Assembly (NCBI GenBank): GCA_964566875.1
Contig: CAZMJM010000001.1
Coordinates: 1-57,560, forward strand
Direction of reading: 5' to 3'
DNA: 57,560 bases
Origin: CAZEQH01 sp964566875
GTDB taxonomy: Bacteria; Patescibacteriota; Minisyncoccia; Minisyncoccales; JANBVM01
Position 1 is the stretch's first letter, and the number at the start of each line of letters is the position of its first letter. The notes under the pieces were generated by a model. The model searched no databases, was not told where the DNA came from, and saw only the letters and a program-made list of their open reading frames with translations. Positions 33,523-41,018 of the stretch are shown one piece after another. The position numbers and the translations under genes are program-made.

Positions 33523-34968
33523 ATGATTTCAAAACAAAGCCTGCGAAAAATATCCGACTGGGTTTGGGAAATTCCCAAGAGTTTTAGGGGTGACATGAGG
33601 GTGCCGGCCAGGATATATATGGGCGGCGGATTGATGGAGGAGGTCTTCCGCGACAGGTCGCTGGCCCAGTTGGTGAATATCACCTCTCTGCCAGGCATTG
33701 TAAGGCACGGCCTGGCCATGCCGGATATGCATGAGGGTTACGGCTTTCCCATCGGAGGGGTGGCGGCGGTCGAGATGAGTGAAGGAGTAATATCTCCGGG
33801 AGGCGTGGGATATGATATAAACTGCGGCATGAGGCTCTTAAAGTCAGACCATAAGGTGGAGGACCTGGAAAGCCGCCTCAACGACCTGGCTGCAGAAATC
33901 CAGTCCGAGGTTCCCTCGGGGCTGGGAAGGGGCAGGTCGAAAAAGCTTGACTTGAGTTTCATGGATAAGGTGTTAAAAGGGGGAGCCGTCTATCTGGTGG
34001 AACAGGGTTTTGGAACCCCGGAAGACCTCGTCAACTGTGAAGAGGGAGGTGGTTTCCAGAATGCCGCTGACCCGTCTGCCGTTTCCGCCAGAGCTAAAAA
34101 CAGAGGTCGTGACCAGGTAGGGACTCTGGGATCGGGAAACCATTTTTGTGAAATTCAGAAAGTGGAGGAGATTTTCGATGACGAGAAGGCGGCCGTTTTC
34201 GGCCTCTTTCCGGGACAGGTGGTGGTGATGATACATACGGGTTCACGGGGTTTGGGACACCAGATCGCCACCGACTTTATCCGGGTCATGACGGGGGTTA
34301 TGGCCAAATACCAGATTACCGTTCCCGACCGCGAGCTGGTCTGCTGCCCCCTGGACTCTCAAGAAGGGCGAGAGTATCTCTCCGCCATGTCCTGCGGCGC
34401 CAATTATGCCTGGGCCAACAGACAGATGATAACCCATCACGTCAGAAGGGCCTGGACAAAGATTTTAGGAGAGGGAGAAGAGCTCAAAAGCCTCTACGAC
34501 GTTGCCCATAACATTGCCAAGATTGAAAGGCATAGAGTGGCGGGGATAGAGAAAAAAGTCTGCGTCCACCGGAAAGGGGCCACCAGGGCTTTTCCGCCCG
34601 GCCATATGGACATTCCAAAACATTACCGCCCGGTAGGCCAACCGATCCTGATTCCGGGCTCCATGGGCACCGCCTCCTATGTATTGGCCGGGACCGAGGA
34701 GGGAGCGGAAAGCTTCTGGTCCACCTGCCATGGCGCCGGAAGAATCATGTCGCGGCGGGAAGCCAGGAGGAGGGTTTCTGGACAAGAAGTTATAAAAAGG
34801 TTAGAACAAAAGGGGGTAATCATAAAATGCCACAGCCTAAGCGGCATTGCCGAAGAGGCTCCCATGGCCTATAAGAATATCGACGAGGTGATAGAGATAG
34901 TCAGCGAGTCCGGTCTTTCCAGAAAGGTGGCTCGCTTGAAACCTTTAGCCGTTGTAAAGGGAGAATAA
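33523..34968 (+). CDS. rtcB: tRNA-splicing/RNA repair ligase RtcB
   Basis: The 481-residue GTP- and Mn-dependent ligase joins 2',3'-cyclic phosphate and 5'-OH RNA ends. It shows MPDMHEGYGFPIGGVAA, GVGYDINCGMRLL (metal Cys), TLGSGNHFCEIQ, HTGSRGLGHQIA, YDVAHNIAKIE, the RKGATRAFPPGH loop, and GSMGTASYVL. The C-terminal HGAGR..SR holds the guanylylated His region. Full family length. With archease here and RtcA at 46.6 kb, the window encodes a complete RNA end-repair toolkit. Confidence 0.97.
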   Translation: MISKQSLRKISDWVWEIPKSFRGDMRVPARIYMGGGLMEEVFRDRSLAQLVNITSLPGIVRHGLAMPDMHEGYGFPIGGVAAVEMSEGVISPGGVGYDINCGMRLLKSDHKVEDLESRLNDLAAEIQSEVPSGLGRGRSKKLDLSFMDKVLKGGAVYLVEQGFGTPEDLVNCEEGGGFQNAADPSAVSARAKNRGRDQVGTLGSGNHFCEIQKVEEIFDDEKAAVFGLFPGQVVVMIHTGSRGLGHQIATDFIRVMTGVMAKYQITVPDRELVCCPLDSQEGREYLSAMSCGANYAWANRQMITHHVRRAWTKILGEGEELKSLYDVAHNIAKIERHRVAGIEKKVCVHRKGATRAFPPGHMDIPKHYRPVGQPILIPGSMGTASYVLAGTEEGAESFWSTCHGAGRIMSRREARRRVSGQEVIKRLEQKGVIIKCHSLSGIAEEAPMAYKNIDEVIEIVSESGLSRKVARLKPLAVVKGE

Positions 34969-35029
34969 CCCACGAATCTTAGCAAAGAAAGCGCCGCTGT
35001 TCCGCTATTTAGCCCCTCTTTTTTATTTT

Positions 35030-35200
35030 ATGAAGAAGAAAAGATTAAACAGAAGTTTAAGAAAACACATCCGCCGGGAGAAAGCCCGTATCAGGCGGGA
35101 TGTTTTAAAAAAGGAAGAGCAGGAAAAGCTCATAGAAGGATTATATAAAAAGTTTCATCAAGTCCATGAAAATAAAGGAAATATACAAGCTGGCGATTGA
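35030..35200 (+). CDS. Small basic helical protein, unknown function
   Basis: A 56-codon frame: MKKKRLNRSLRKHIRREKAR, then IRRDVLKKEEQEKLIEGLYK and a short tail. It is strongly basic and helical throughout. Its last 35 bases overlap the start of the NIF3 gene in another frame, which could give translational coupling. The reading frame has sensible amino acid content for a ribosome- or RNA-associated peptide, but no family signature that I can name. No ribosome site precedes it. Confidence 0.5.
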   Translation: MKKKRLNRSLRKHIRREKARIRRDVLKKEEQEKLIEGLYKKFHQVHENKGNIQAGD

Positions 35201-36113
35201 CAAAGCCATAGAGAGCGATTTCAGGGGACGCAAGGAGGTGCAGAGGATTCTGGATAGGAAAAAGGAAAGCTTCGAGAAGATGCCAGAGGCCAGGAAAAAA
35301 TTGTTTGACAGAGAGGCTCTGGAAAACCCCTACCTCGACTCCAGGATTTTAAATATTGCCGAGGACAAGGAAATCAAGAAGGTTTTGGTTGGCATAGACA
35401 TAGATACCGCCGAAATCCTTTTGGGGAAAGAAATCAAGGGGATAGACCTGATTATTTCGCACCATCCCCTGGGAAAAGCCTTGGCCAGCCTTCATGAGGT
35501 AATGGAGTTGCAGTGCGATGTGCTTCACCAGTACGGCGTGCCCATTAACGTGGCCGAGGGCCTGATGCGCGAGAGGATATCCGAGGTAGCCAGAGGGGTT
35601 AATAGGCTCAATCACCAAAGAGCCGTTGATGCAGCCAATCTGGTCGGGCTGAACCTGATGTGTCTCCATACGGCCTGTGATAATCTGGCCGCTGGTTTTC
35701 TGAAAAAGCAGGTTGACCAAAAGAAAGGTTTAATGAGGCTTAAGGACCTGGTTCACCTTCTGGAGGGTATACCGGAATATCAGAAAGCCGCGGAGCTTGG
35801 AGCGGGCCCAAAGATTTTTGTAGGAAAGAAAGAAAACAGATGCGGCAGGATAGCCATTACCGAGATAACCGGGGGAACCGAGGGCTCTCCTAAGCTTTAC
35901 GAGAAAATGGCCATCGCCGGTATCGGTACCGTGGTGGGTATGCATATTTCCGAGGAGCACAAAAAGGAAGCAGAGGCCGCCAATATCAATGTGGTGATAG
36001 CCGGCCACATGAGTTCCGATTCTCTGGGGGTTAATCTTTTTTTAGACGAGCTGGAAAAAAGAAACATCGAAATTGTCCCGTGTTCTGGGCTGATAAGGGT
36101 TAGGAGGGGATAA
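35166..36113 (+). CDS. NIF3-family dinuclear metal protein
   Basis: The 315-residue protein has the NIF3 metal-site motifs IISHHPLG (about 97-104), CLHTACDN, and C-terminal VVIAGHMSSDSLGVNLF and PCSGLIRV. NIF3/YqfO proteins form toroids with two metals. GTP cyclohydrolase-like and stress roles have been proposed, but the activity is unsettled. The version here has a long N-terminal helical addition of about 75 residues before the core. It follows rtcB and the small basic gene. Confidence 0.85.
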   Translation: MKIKEIYKLAIDKAIESDFRGRKEVQRILDRKKESFEKMPEARKKLFDREALENPYLDSRILNIAEDKEIKKVLVGIDIDTAEILLGKEIKGIDLIISHHPLGKALASLHEVMELQCDVLHQYGVPINVAEGLMRERISEVARGVNRLNHQRAVDAANLVGLNLMCLHTACDNLAAGFLKKQVDQKKGLMRLKDLVHLLEGIPEYQKAAELGAGPKIFVGKKENRCGRIAITEITGGTEGSPKLYEKMAIAGIGTVVGMHISEEHKKEAEAANINVVIAGHMSSDSLGVNLFLDELEKRNIEIVPCSGLIRVRRG

Positions 36114-36204
36114 AGATAAATCCCCCAGGATAAACAGGCAGCTGCTTATTTAGCGGCGCAAACTGTTCCTTTTCTCCCTGCAGGACGGGGATGAACGGCG
36201 GAAT

Positions 36205-37098
36205 ATGACAGAGCAATCAAACAACCATCAGGTAGAAGCAGACGAAGAACTCTCTTTTCTGAGGCCTTTTTGGAAGATACTGGCCATTGAGGTTTTTCTG
36301 TTCTCCCTTACTCTGTTAGTGGGGATTTTAACTGCTTTTAAAATAAATAATACCCTGGAGGAACAAAACGTAAGTATTCCGGAGATATCTTTTTGGAATT
36401 TCATACTCCAATTCCTCTTGACCACCCTTTTTGTACTCCTGATTATTCAATTAGTGAAATTCAGAAGGAGGAAAGGCTTGATTTTCAAGCTGATTTTTGT
36501 GGCAGCCATTTTTCTAGGTGGAATTTCCATGTTGAGCGTTTGGCTTCCCTATCTTCCAGCCCTTCTCCTGATAACGGTTTTTTTGGCCTGGTGGTGGCTG
36601 CGGCCTTCCATTTTTATCCAGGACCTGTGCATAGTGTTGGGGATTTCCGGAGCAGGAAGTTTCCTCGGGTTGGCTTTTCGGCCGGAAATAGTCATAGCCC
36701 TCTTGGCGGTTTTTTCCGTATATGACATCGTGGCTGTCTATAAAACCAAGCACATGGTGGAGATGGCCAAAGAAATGATAGAGAGCAGGGCGATTTTAGG
36801 ACTGATAATTCCCAGAAGCGTTCTGGGCTTTGGGGAAGGCCTGGGAAGATTGAAGCCTGGGGGAAAATTTCTCATCCTGGGGGGAGGAGACATAGTCTTT
36901 CCCCTATTTCTCTGCTGTTCACTGATTCCTCCATACGGAATAACAAAATCCCTCCTGGCCGCTGCCTTTTCGGTTCTCGGGCTTCTGGCTAGTTTTTACC
37001 TATTTGCTTTCCAGAAAAAGAGAAGTCCCATACCCGCCCTGCCGCCTATCGCCTTTTTCTCTATCGTCGGGTATTTGGTGGTTAGATTCATCGTCTAA
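36205..37098 (+). CDS. Presenilin-type intramembrane aspartyl protease (A22 family)
   Basis: The 297-residue polytopic membrane protein has about nine hydrophobic helices. The catalytic pattern of presenilin and signal-peptide-peptidase enzymes is intact: SVYD (D174) in one helix, GGGD (226-229; family GxGD) in the next, and PALP (277-280) in the last. The region between (HMVEMAKEMIESRAILGL) matches the archaeal presenilin-homologue form. These enzymes cut transmembrane helices of type II or I substrates. They are well known in eukaryotes and archaea and rarely described in bacteria. It is followed by a convergent gene 7 bases away. Substrate unknown. Confidence 0.88.
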   Translation: MTEQSNNHQVEADEELSFLRPFWKILAIEVFLFSLTLLVGILTAFKINNTLEEQNVSIPEISFWNFILQFLLTTLFVLLIIQLVKFRRRKGLIFKLIFVAAIFLGGISMLSVWLPYLPALLLITVFLAWWWLRPSIFIQDLCIVLGISGAGSFLGLAFRPEIVIALLAVFSVYDIVAVYKTKHMVEMAKEMIESRAILGLIIPRSVLGFGEGLGRLKPGGKFLILGGGDIVFPLFLCCSLIPPYGITKSLLAAAFSVLGLLASFYLFAFQKKRSPIPALPPIAFFSIVGYLVVRFIV

Positions 37099-37105
37099 TT
37101 TTTTC

Positions 37106-38110
37106 CTAGAAAATTACCTCCTGATTTAAGGGAAAGGTAATGACCTTCCTGATGTCATCCTTACCGGTGATGAATTTGAGGATTCTGCCTATCCCGAACC
37201 CGCACCCCGAATGCTGGACACTTTTTTCTTTGATGCGGTCGAAATACCATTGGAAGTCCTGAAGACTTCCTCCTTTTTTTCTCAGTCTTTCGAACATTTT
37301 TGAGCCTCGGAGCCGGTTTTTCAATTCATCGTATTCATGGACCCTCTGGGCAGCCCCTACGGCCTCACCTCCCCAAGGCAGAATCAGGTCGGCGGAAAGG
37401 ACCCGGCTTTGGTCAGCAGGGTCAGGAATCATGTTGAAGAATTTCTCTACTTCGATTTCCTGCCCAAAATCGTACAAGGGATTTGGAAAGTGGGTTATAA
37501 ATAGGGGATGGTTGTCAAAATTTTTCAACAACACCGTTTCCTGCCTGGAAGATATGTCGCTGCCGAAGGGCAGTCCCAGAGCCTTGATCGCTTCCCTGTA
37601 GGTGATCCTCGGGAAGGGAACCCTTACCCTTCCAAGTCTCGCGGCGTTTTCTTCTGAAATTTCCATCTCTGCCAGCGTACCCGGCCGTGAAGAAAGCAAC
37701 TCCGACAGGATTCCGGCTACGGCTTTTTCTATGCATCCAAGGAGTTGCTGGAAGTCACCGGCAAACTCTATTTCCAGCATGGTGAATTCCGTGAGATGTC
37801 GGTTGTCGGATCCTTCTTCCGCTCGAAAGCTCGGCCCTATACTGTAGACCTTTTCCAGATAGGGGGTGAGAGCCTCCAGATAAAGCTGAGCCGTCTGGGA
37901 CAGGTAGGCCCGGTGAGGGGCAGCGGGTTTGAACCAGTAGAGATTGCCGTCAACACCCACCTCGAAAAGCGTATCGATATTTTCACAGGCTCCAGAAGCC
38001 CGCACTATCTTAGGAGGAAAGACTTCCCAGAACCCGTCTTTCTCAAAAAAATTTCTCAGGGAATTTATCACCCTGGCTTCCAATTTGGCGGTAGTGATTT
38101 TTTCCTTCAT
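37106..38110 (-). CDS. AsnRS/AspRS-like catalytic-domain protein, possible asparagine synthetase (AS-AR type)
   Basis: The 334-residue class II aminoacyl-tRNA synthetase catalytic core comes without the N-terminal OB-fold that binds the anticodon. Motif 1 lies near PPKIVRASGACENIDTLF. The ATP-binding motif 2 is FRAEEGSDNRHLTEFTMLEI and motif 3 is GFGIGRILKFITG. The protein begins directly in the catalytic domain, so it is a natural form rather than a truncation. In Pyrococcus abyssi a similar stand-alone paralogue (AS-AR) makes asparagine from aspartate. That, or aspartyl transfer to another target, is the likely role here. A true AsnRS missing its domain is less likely. Preceded by a terminator-containing leader. 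Confidence 0.8.
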   Translation of the reverse strand: MKEKITTAKLEARVINSLRNFFEKDGFWEVFPPKIVRASGACENIDTLFEVGVDGNLYWFKPAAPHRAYLSQTAQLYLEALTPYLEKVYSIGPSFRAEEGSDNRHLTEFTMLEIEFAGDFQQLLGCIEKAVAGILSELLSSRPGTLAEMEISEENAARLGRVRVPFPRITYREAIKALGLPFGSDISSRQETVLLKNFDNHPLFITHFPNPLYDFGQEIEVEKFFNMIPDPADQSRVLSADLILPWGGEAVGAAQRVHEYDELKNRLRGSKMFERLRKKGGSLQDFQWYFDRIKEKSVQHSGCGFGIGRILKFITGKDDIRKVITFPLNQEVIF

Positions 38111-38128
38111 GAAGATTTGTTTTTACAT

Positions 38129-38215
38129 AAAAAAAATCGCCCTGATGGGCGACCTGTTCGACCTTTAACCTTAGGATGATGTAGTCCTTTTTTGCAGACA
38201 TTTTCATCCATTGTA
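38129..38215 (-). promoter_or_regulatory. Attenuator-like leader of the AsnRS-like gene
   Basis: Minus-strand promoter TTGACA-N16-TACAAT (complements of 38232-38237 and 38210-38215) starts a leader of about 75 bases. It ends in a strong intrinsic terminator: TCGCCC/GGGCGA with a 4-base loop (38137-38152), followed by eight T (38129-38136). The terminator ends 18 bases before the gene's ATG, leaving no room for another promoter. An upstream GGATGA/TCATCC pairing is also possible. A 34-codon frame starting just downstream ends in the ATGA of the gene start. Confidence 0.6.
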
Positions 38216-38244
38216 TCGGAGTGAGAAGGCTTGTCAAGTATTTC

Positions 38245-39828
38245 CTAAGGAAGATTTTTAACCATGTAGGTTTCCTTCAAACGGTAACCGTTTTTACGGT
38301 AATAACCGCGGGCTCCGACGCCTGAAATGACGGCTATCTTGGATAACCCGAATTCTTCTTTGGCGATCCTTTCAGCTTCCTTTAATAATCTCTGGCCGAA
38401 TCCCTTGTGCTGCGGGGCGGATTTTCTCTCGGCAATGGGAACCATCTGGCCGTAGGTGTGGACCTCCCGGATGACGGCGGAGCCTTTCAGCACCGGAAAG
38501 AGAGCTCTTTTATGGAGGAAAGAACGGGCAGGAGAAATCCTCATCCTTAACAGGCTGTAAAGTTCCTTCCTTCCCCCGTCTTCAAGGCTCAGAAATATCT
38601 CTTGTCCCGAGGAGGCTTGGTAGTCCTGGCGCCAACATTGAAGTTTTCCTGAGGAGGGGCGCCTGTTCCTTATCTCCCGACATCTGATACAGCGGCAGCG
38701 CCTCCCTTCTTTTTTCAACTCCTCTGCCACGACCTGTCTCAGGTTTGATATCTTAGCCGGTCCGGCCGCGATACTGGGGGCCGGAATATCCCGGATGACC
38801 CTTTCTATCCTGACGTAATAAGGGACGGCGGCCTTTATCTTTTTTATAATGCCCACCAGGGTTTTTTTGGTATAGGGTTTATATCTGCCCTCCTGATACC
38901 ATCGGAAGAGGGGGGCTTCCTTCACCAGGGCACAGGGATAAATCTTCAAAGAGTCCGGCCTAAAGGAAGGATTATTGAACAGCTCGGTGAAGCTTCTAAT
39001 GTCTTCGGCGGGGCTGGAGCCCGGCAGGTTCAGCATCATCTGATAAGACACCTTAAACCCAGCATCTTTCAGTAATTTTGTGGCCCCGATTAAGGCTTTG
39101 ACATTATGACCCCTTTGGTTTAGTCTTAAAACGCGGTCGGAAAGACTTTGAGCGCCCATTTCCACCTTGGTGATACCGAGCCGCCTCATCCCCTTTACCT
39201 CCCCCTGGTCAATAAAGTCCGGCCTGGTTTCCACGGACAGCCCGATAATCCGGCGGGCGGAGGTTTCATTGATTTTTTGTGCCTCCTTCAGGGTGCGGCC
39301 CGTCTTGCCATTACAGCCGTCGAAACACCGCTTTATAAACCAGCTCTGGTACCGCCTGGGATAGTAGGACCACGTGCCGCCGATGACTCTCAGGTCTACC
39401 TTATCGGCCGGATGGCCCTGCAGTCGCAGCGTTTCCAGCCTTTTTCTTGTCTGGTGATAGGGATGGTAATTCAACTCCTTCGCCCTTTCCACGGCAGGCT
39501 CTCCGGAAAGGTAGCTCTTGGGGATGCCTTCCTCCTTGGGACAGAACAGGCAATTTCCCGGACAAGGGTAGGGTTTTGTCAGCACCGAAACATTAACGAT
39601 GCCGGAAAGCGAACGCACCGGACGGGTTCTCAGCAAATGGCCTATACCCTCTATCTCCTCGATTCTTTTTTCTTTTCTTAGTTTATGGTAAGCTCTCAAC
39701 AGCTGGAAATTGCTGGGAAAAGGAATGCCGTACTTTTTAGCCAGCTTTCTCTTAAAGCCGTGGAGGTTATCTTGGGCCTCTTTTTGATGAGCTGATAAAT
39801 ATTTTAGGATTAAAAATTCTGCTTTCAT
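38245..39828 (-). CDS. Elp3-family radical SAM tRNA uridine-34 acetyltransferase
   Basis: The 527-residue protein has an N-terminal helical tRNA-binding part and a radical-SAM domain with the Cys cluster CPGNCLFCP (about 90). VDLRVIGGTWSYYPRRYQ, SVETRPDF, KVEMGAQSLSDRVL and MLNLPGSSP follow. A C-terminal GNAT domain ends with the acetyl-CoA loop HKGFGQRLLKEAE. Elp3 installs the carboxymethyl group on wobble uridine 34 of tRNAs in eukaryotes and archaea, using acetyl-CoA and SAM. Both domains look intact. It diverges from a Trm9-like methyltransferase, the next step of the pathway; the two ATG codons overlap in one CATG. Confidence 0.92.
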   Translation of the reverse strand: MKAEFLILKYLSAHQKEAQDNLHGFKRKLAKKYGIPFPSNFQLLRAYHKLRKEKRIEEIEGIGHLLRTRPVRSLSGIVNVSVLTKPYPCPGNCLFCPKEEGIPKSYLSGEPAVERAKELNYHPYHQTRKRLETLRLQGHPADKVDLRVIGGTWSYYPRRYQSWFIKRCFDGCNGKTGRTLKEAQKINETSARRIIGLSVETRPDFIDQGEVKGMRRLGITKVEMGAQSLSDRVLRLNQRGHNVKALIGATKLLKDAGFKVSYQMMLNLPGSSPAEDIRSFTELFNNPSFRPDSLKIYPCALVKEAPLFRWYQEGRYKPYTKKTLVGIIKKIKAAVPYYVRIERVIRDIPAPSIAAGPAKISNLRQVVAEELKKEGRRCRCIRCREIRNRRPSSGKLQCWRQDYQASSGQEIFLSLEDGGRKELYSLLRMRISPARSFLHKRALFPVLKGSAVIREVHTYGQMVPIAERKSAPQHKGFGQRLLKEAERIAKEEFGLSKIAVISGVGARGYYRKNGYRLKETYMVKNLP

Positions 39829-40531
39829 GGAAGAAGAATACGCGAGACATCTTCTCGAAAAGACTAAACAAGATTATACATTAATAGCCCGTGACTTTTC
39901 AAGGACGCGGAAAAGTCCTTGGCCGGAAACGGAGTTTCTATTTGAAGAGTATCTGGAGCCCGGAGACAAGGTTTTGGATTTGGGGTGCGGCAACGGCCGT
40001 TATTACCCATTTTTCCGCAAGGAGGATGCGGTCTATTTTGGAGCGGACAATTCCCAATCCCTCATTGAGATTGCCAGGAAAAGATTTCCCGAAGCCAACT
40101 TTTTCATAGAAGACGCCCTGGAACTCTCTTTTCCCAACGAATTTTTTGATAAGGTTTTCAGTGTAGCTGTCTTCCATCAGATACCCTCGCGCTCCCTCAG
40201 GTTCAGATTTCTCGCTGAAGTCAAGAGGGTATTGAAAAATAAGGGCCTTTTGGTGCTGACCGTCTGGAGATTCAATCGTTTTCGGGAGCTGATGCTGTTA
40301 TTTAAGTATACCTGGCTGAAGGTAATTGGGAAATCAAAGATGGACTGGGGAGATATCCTGGTTCCTTGGGGAGATAAGACCGAAAGGTACTATCACTATT
40401 TCTACGGGAAAGAATTAAAGGATGCACTGGAAGAAGCAGGCTTTAGGGTGGTAAAATTAGGAATAGCGGAGAACCAGCGGGAAACCCGTCAGAACACCTA
40501 TATCGCAGCCAGGAAACTGACCGCCAAATAA
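39827..40531 (+). CDS. Trm9/ALKBH8-like tRNA wobble-uridine methyltransferase (class I SAM)
   Basis: The 234-residue SAM methyltransferase opens YTLIARDFSRTRKSPWPETE. This matches the distinctive Trm9 pattern (hFS-TR---WP), and SAM motif I VLDLGCGNGRYYPFF follows. Further features are FGADNSQSLIE, the helix FSVAVFHQIPSRSLRFRFL (family IAVIHH..T..RR...) and LLVLTVWRF. In yeast Trm9 converts cm5U34, made by Elongator (Elp3), to mcm5U34. The divergent Elp3 gene sharing its start codon makes the same two-step pathway likely. The Trm112 partner is not seen. A tRNA gene follows 3 bases after the stop. Confidence 0.85.
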   Translation: MEEEYARHLLEKTKQDYTLIARDFSRTRKSPWPETEFLFEEYLEPGDKVLDLGCGNGRYYPFFRKEDAVYFGADNSQSLIEIARKRFPEANFFIEDALELSFPNEFFDKVFSVAVFHQIPSRSLRFRFLAEVKRVLKNKGLLVLTVWRFNRFRELMLLFKYTWLKVIGKSKMDWGDILVPWGDKTERYYHYFYGKELKDALEEAGFRVVKLGIAENQRETRQNTYIAARKLTAK

Positions 40532-40534
40532 CCT

Positions 40535-40607
40535 GCTCTCGTAGTTTAATGGATAAAATGCTTCCCTCCGGAGGAAGAGACTGTAGGTTCGAGTCCTACC
40601 GAGAGCA
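40535..40607 (+). tRNA. tRNA-Arg (anticodon CCG)
   Basis: A 73-base cloverleaf. Acceptor GCTCTCG pairs with CGAGAGC. The D-loop is TTTAATGGATAAAA, and the anticodon stem is CTTCC/GGAAG with loop CTCCGGA (anticodon CCG at 40568-40570). The T-arm is GTAGG-TTCGAGT-CCTAC, with discriminator A. No encoded CCA. It reads CGG codons. Confidence 0.97.
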
Positions 40608-40612
40608 CTCAT

Positions 40613-40640
40613 AAAAAATCTCCCGAAAGGGAGATTTTTT
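40613..40640 (+). terminator. Terminator after tRNA-Arg
   Basis: AAAAAATCTCCC (40613-40624) pairs with GGGAGATTTTTT (40629-40640) around GAAA; ideal intrinsic terminator. Confidence 0.9.
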
Positions 40641-40790
40641 AGTAATTAGCTGATGAGTAATTGGAACCGGTCGCTTCGCTCCCTGTTTTCGTTGCGGAAC
40701 AACGACAAGGAGGAGTGAAACTCCGATTGGTTTTCATTACTACGTAATTAAGAGTAATTAGTTTTTAGTAACGAGTGATTAGATAAATTT
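40641..40790. repeat. Intergenic AT-flanked repeat-like palindromic block
   Basis: About 150 non-coding bases. Repeated TAATTAG/GTAATT words at both edges flank small palindromes: CGTTG-CGGAA-CAACG (near 40690) and GGAG-TGAAA-CTCC. No open frame or promoter. The build resembles an interspersed intergenic element. Confidence 0.4.
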
Positions 40791-40793
40791 GGC

Positions 40794-40822
40794 TTGACAG
40801 AGGGACTTTTTGGCCTTAAAGT
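40794..40822 (+). promoter_or_regulatory. Promoter of the structured RNA at 40.8 kb
   Basis: TTGACA (40794-40799), 17-base spacer, TAAAGT (40817-40822). Confidence 0.65.
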
Positions 40823-40828
40823 GAAAGC

Positions 40829-40992
40829 GAAAGGGGATACGGAATTGTTTCCGTAGGACAAGCAATTCTTTAGCGAAGGAGGCGGAAGGAATTCCTCAAC
40901 CTTGTCCAGTTGAAGTTAAACTTGAACGCTAATTTTGTAAAGGATTGTTCTCTCCTTACTGAAAACGGGACGTTTGACCTCCCGTTTTTAGT
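40829..40992 (+). ncRNA. Candidate pseudoknotted non-coding RNA, family unknown
   Basis: About 160 bases between a consensus-spaced promoter and an intrinsic terminator, without a frame of note. Helix 1 is TACGGAA (40838-40844)/TTCCGTA (40849-40855). Helix 2 is GGACAAG (40856-40862)/CTTGTCC (40901-40907), directly stacked on helix 1. Its loop holds TTAGCG (40870-40875), which can pair with CGCTAA (40927-40932) downstream to form a pseudoknot. The terminator hairpin is AAAACGGG (40962-40969)/CCCGTTTT (40981-40988). The downstream gene has its own promoter, so this RNA appears independent rather than a leader. No known class recognised; 6S RNA is the main alternative by size. Confidence 0.65.
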
Positions 40993-41018
40993 TACTTATA
41001 AGGCCTGATTTCGACGTG

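Noticed and set aside
38043..38237. 64-codon frame covering the AsnRS-like leader
   Set aside because: It reads through the promoter boxes and terminator into the gene in a different frame and has no family features; treated as chance.
40829..40992. SRP RNA identity based on GGCGGAAGGAA
   Set aside because: The segment resembles the SRP tetraloop area only partly. The required symmetric loop and AGCAGC strand are missing.
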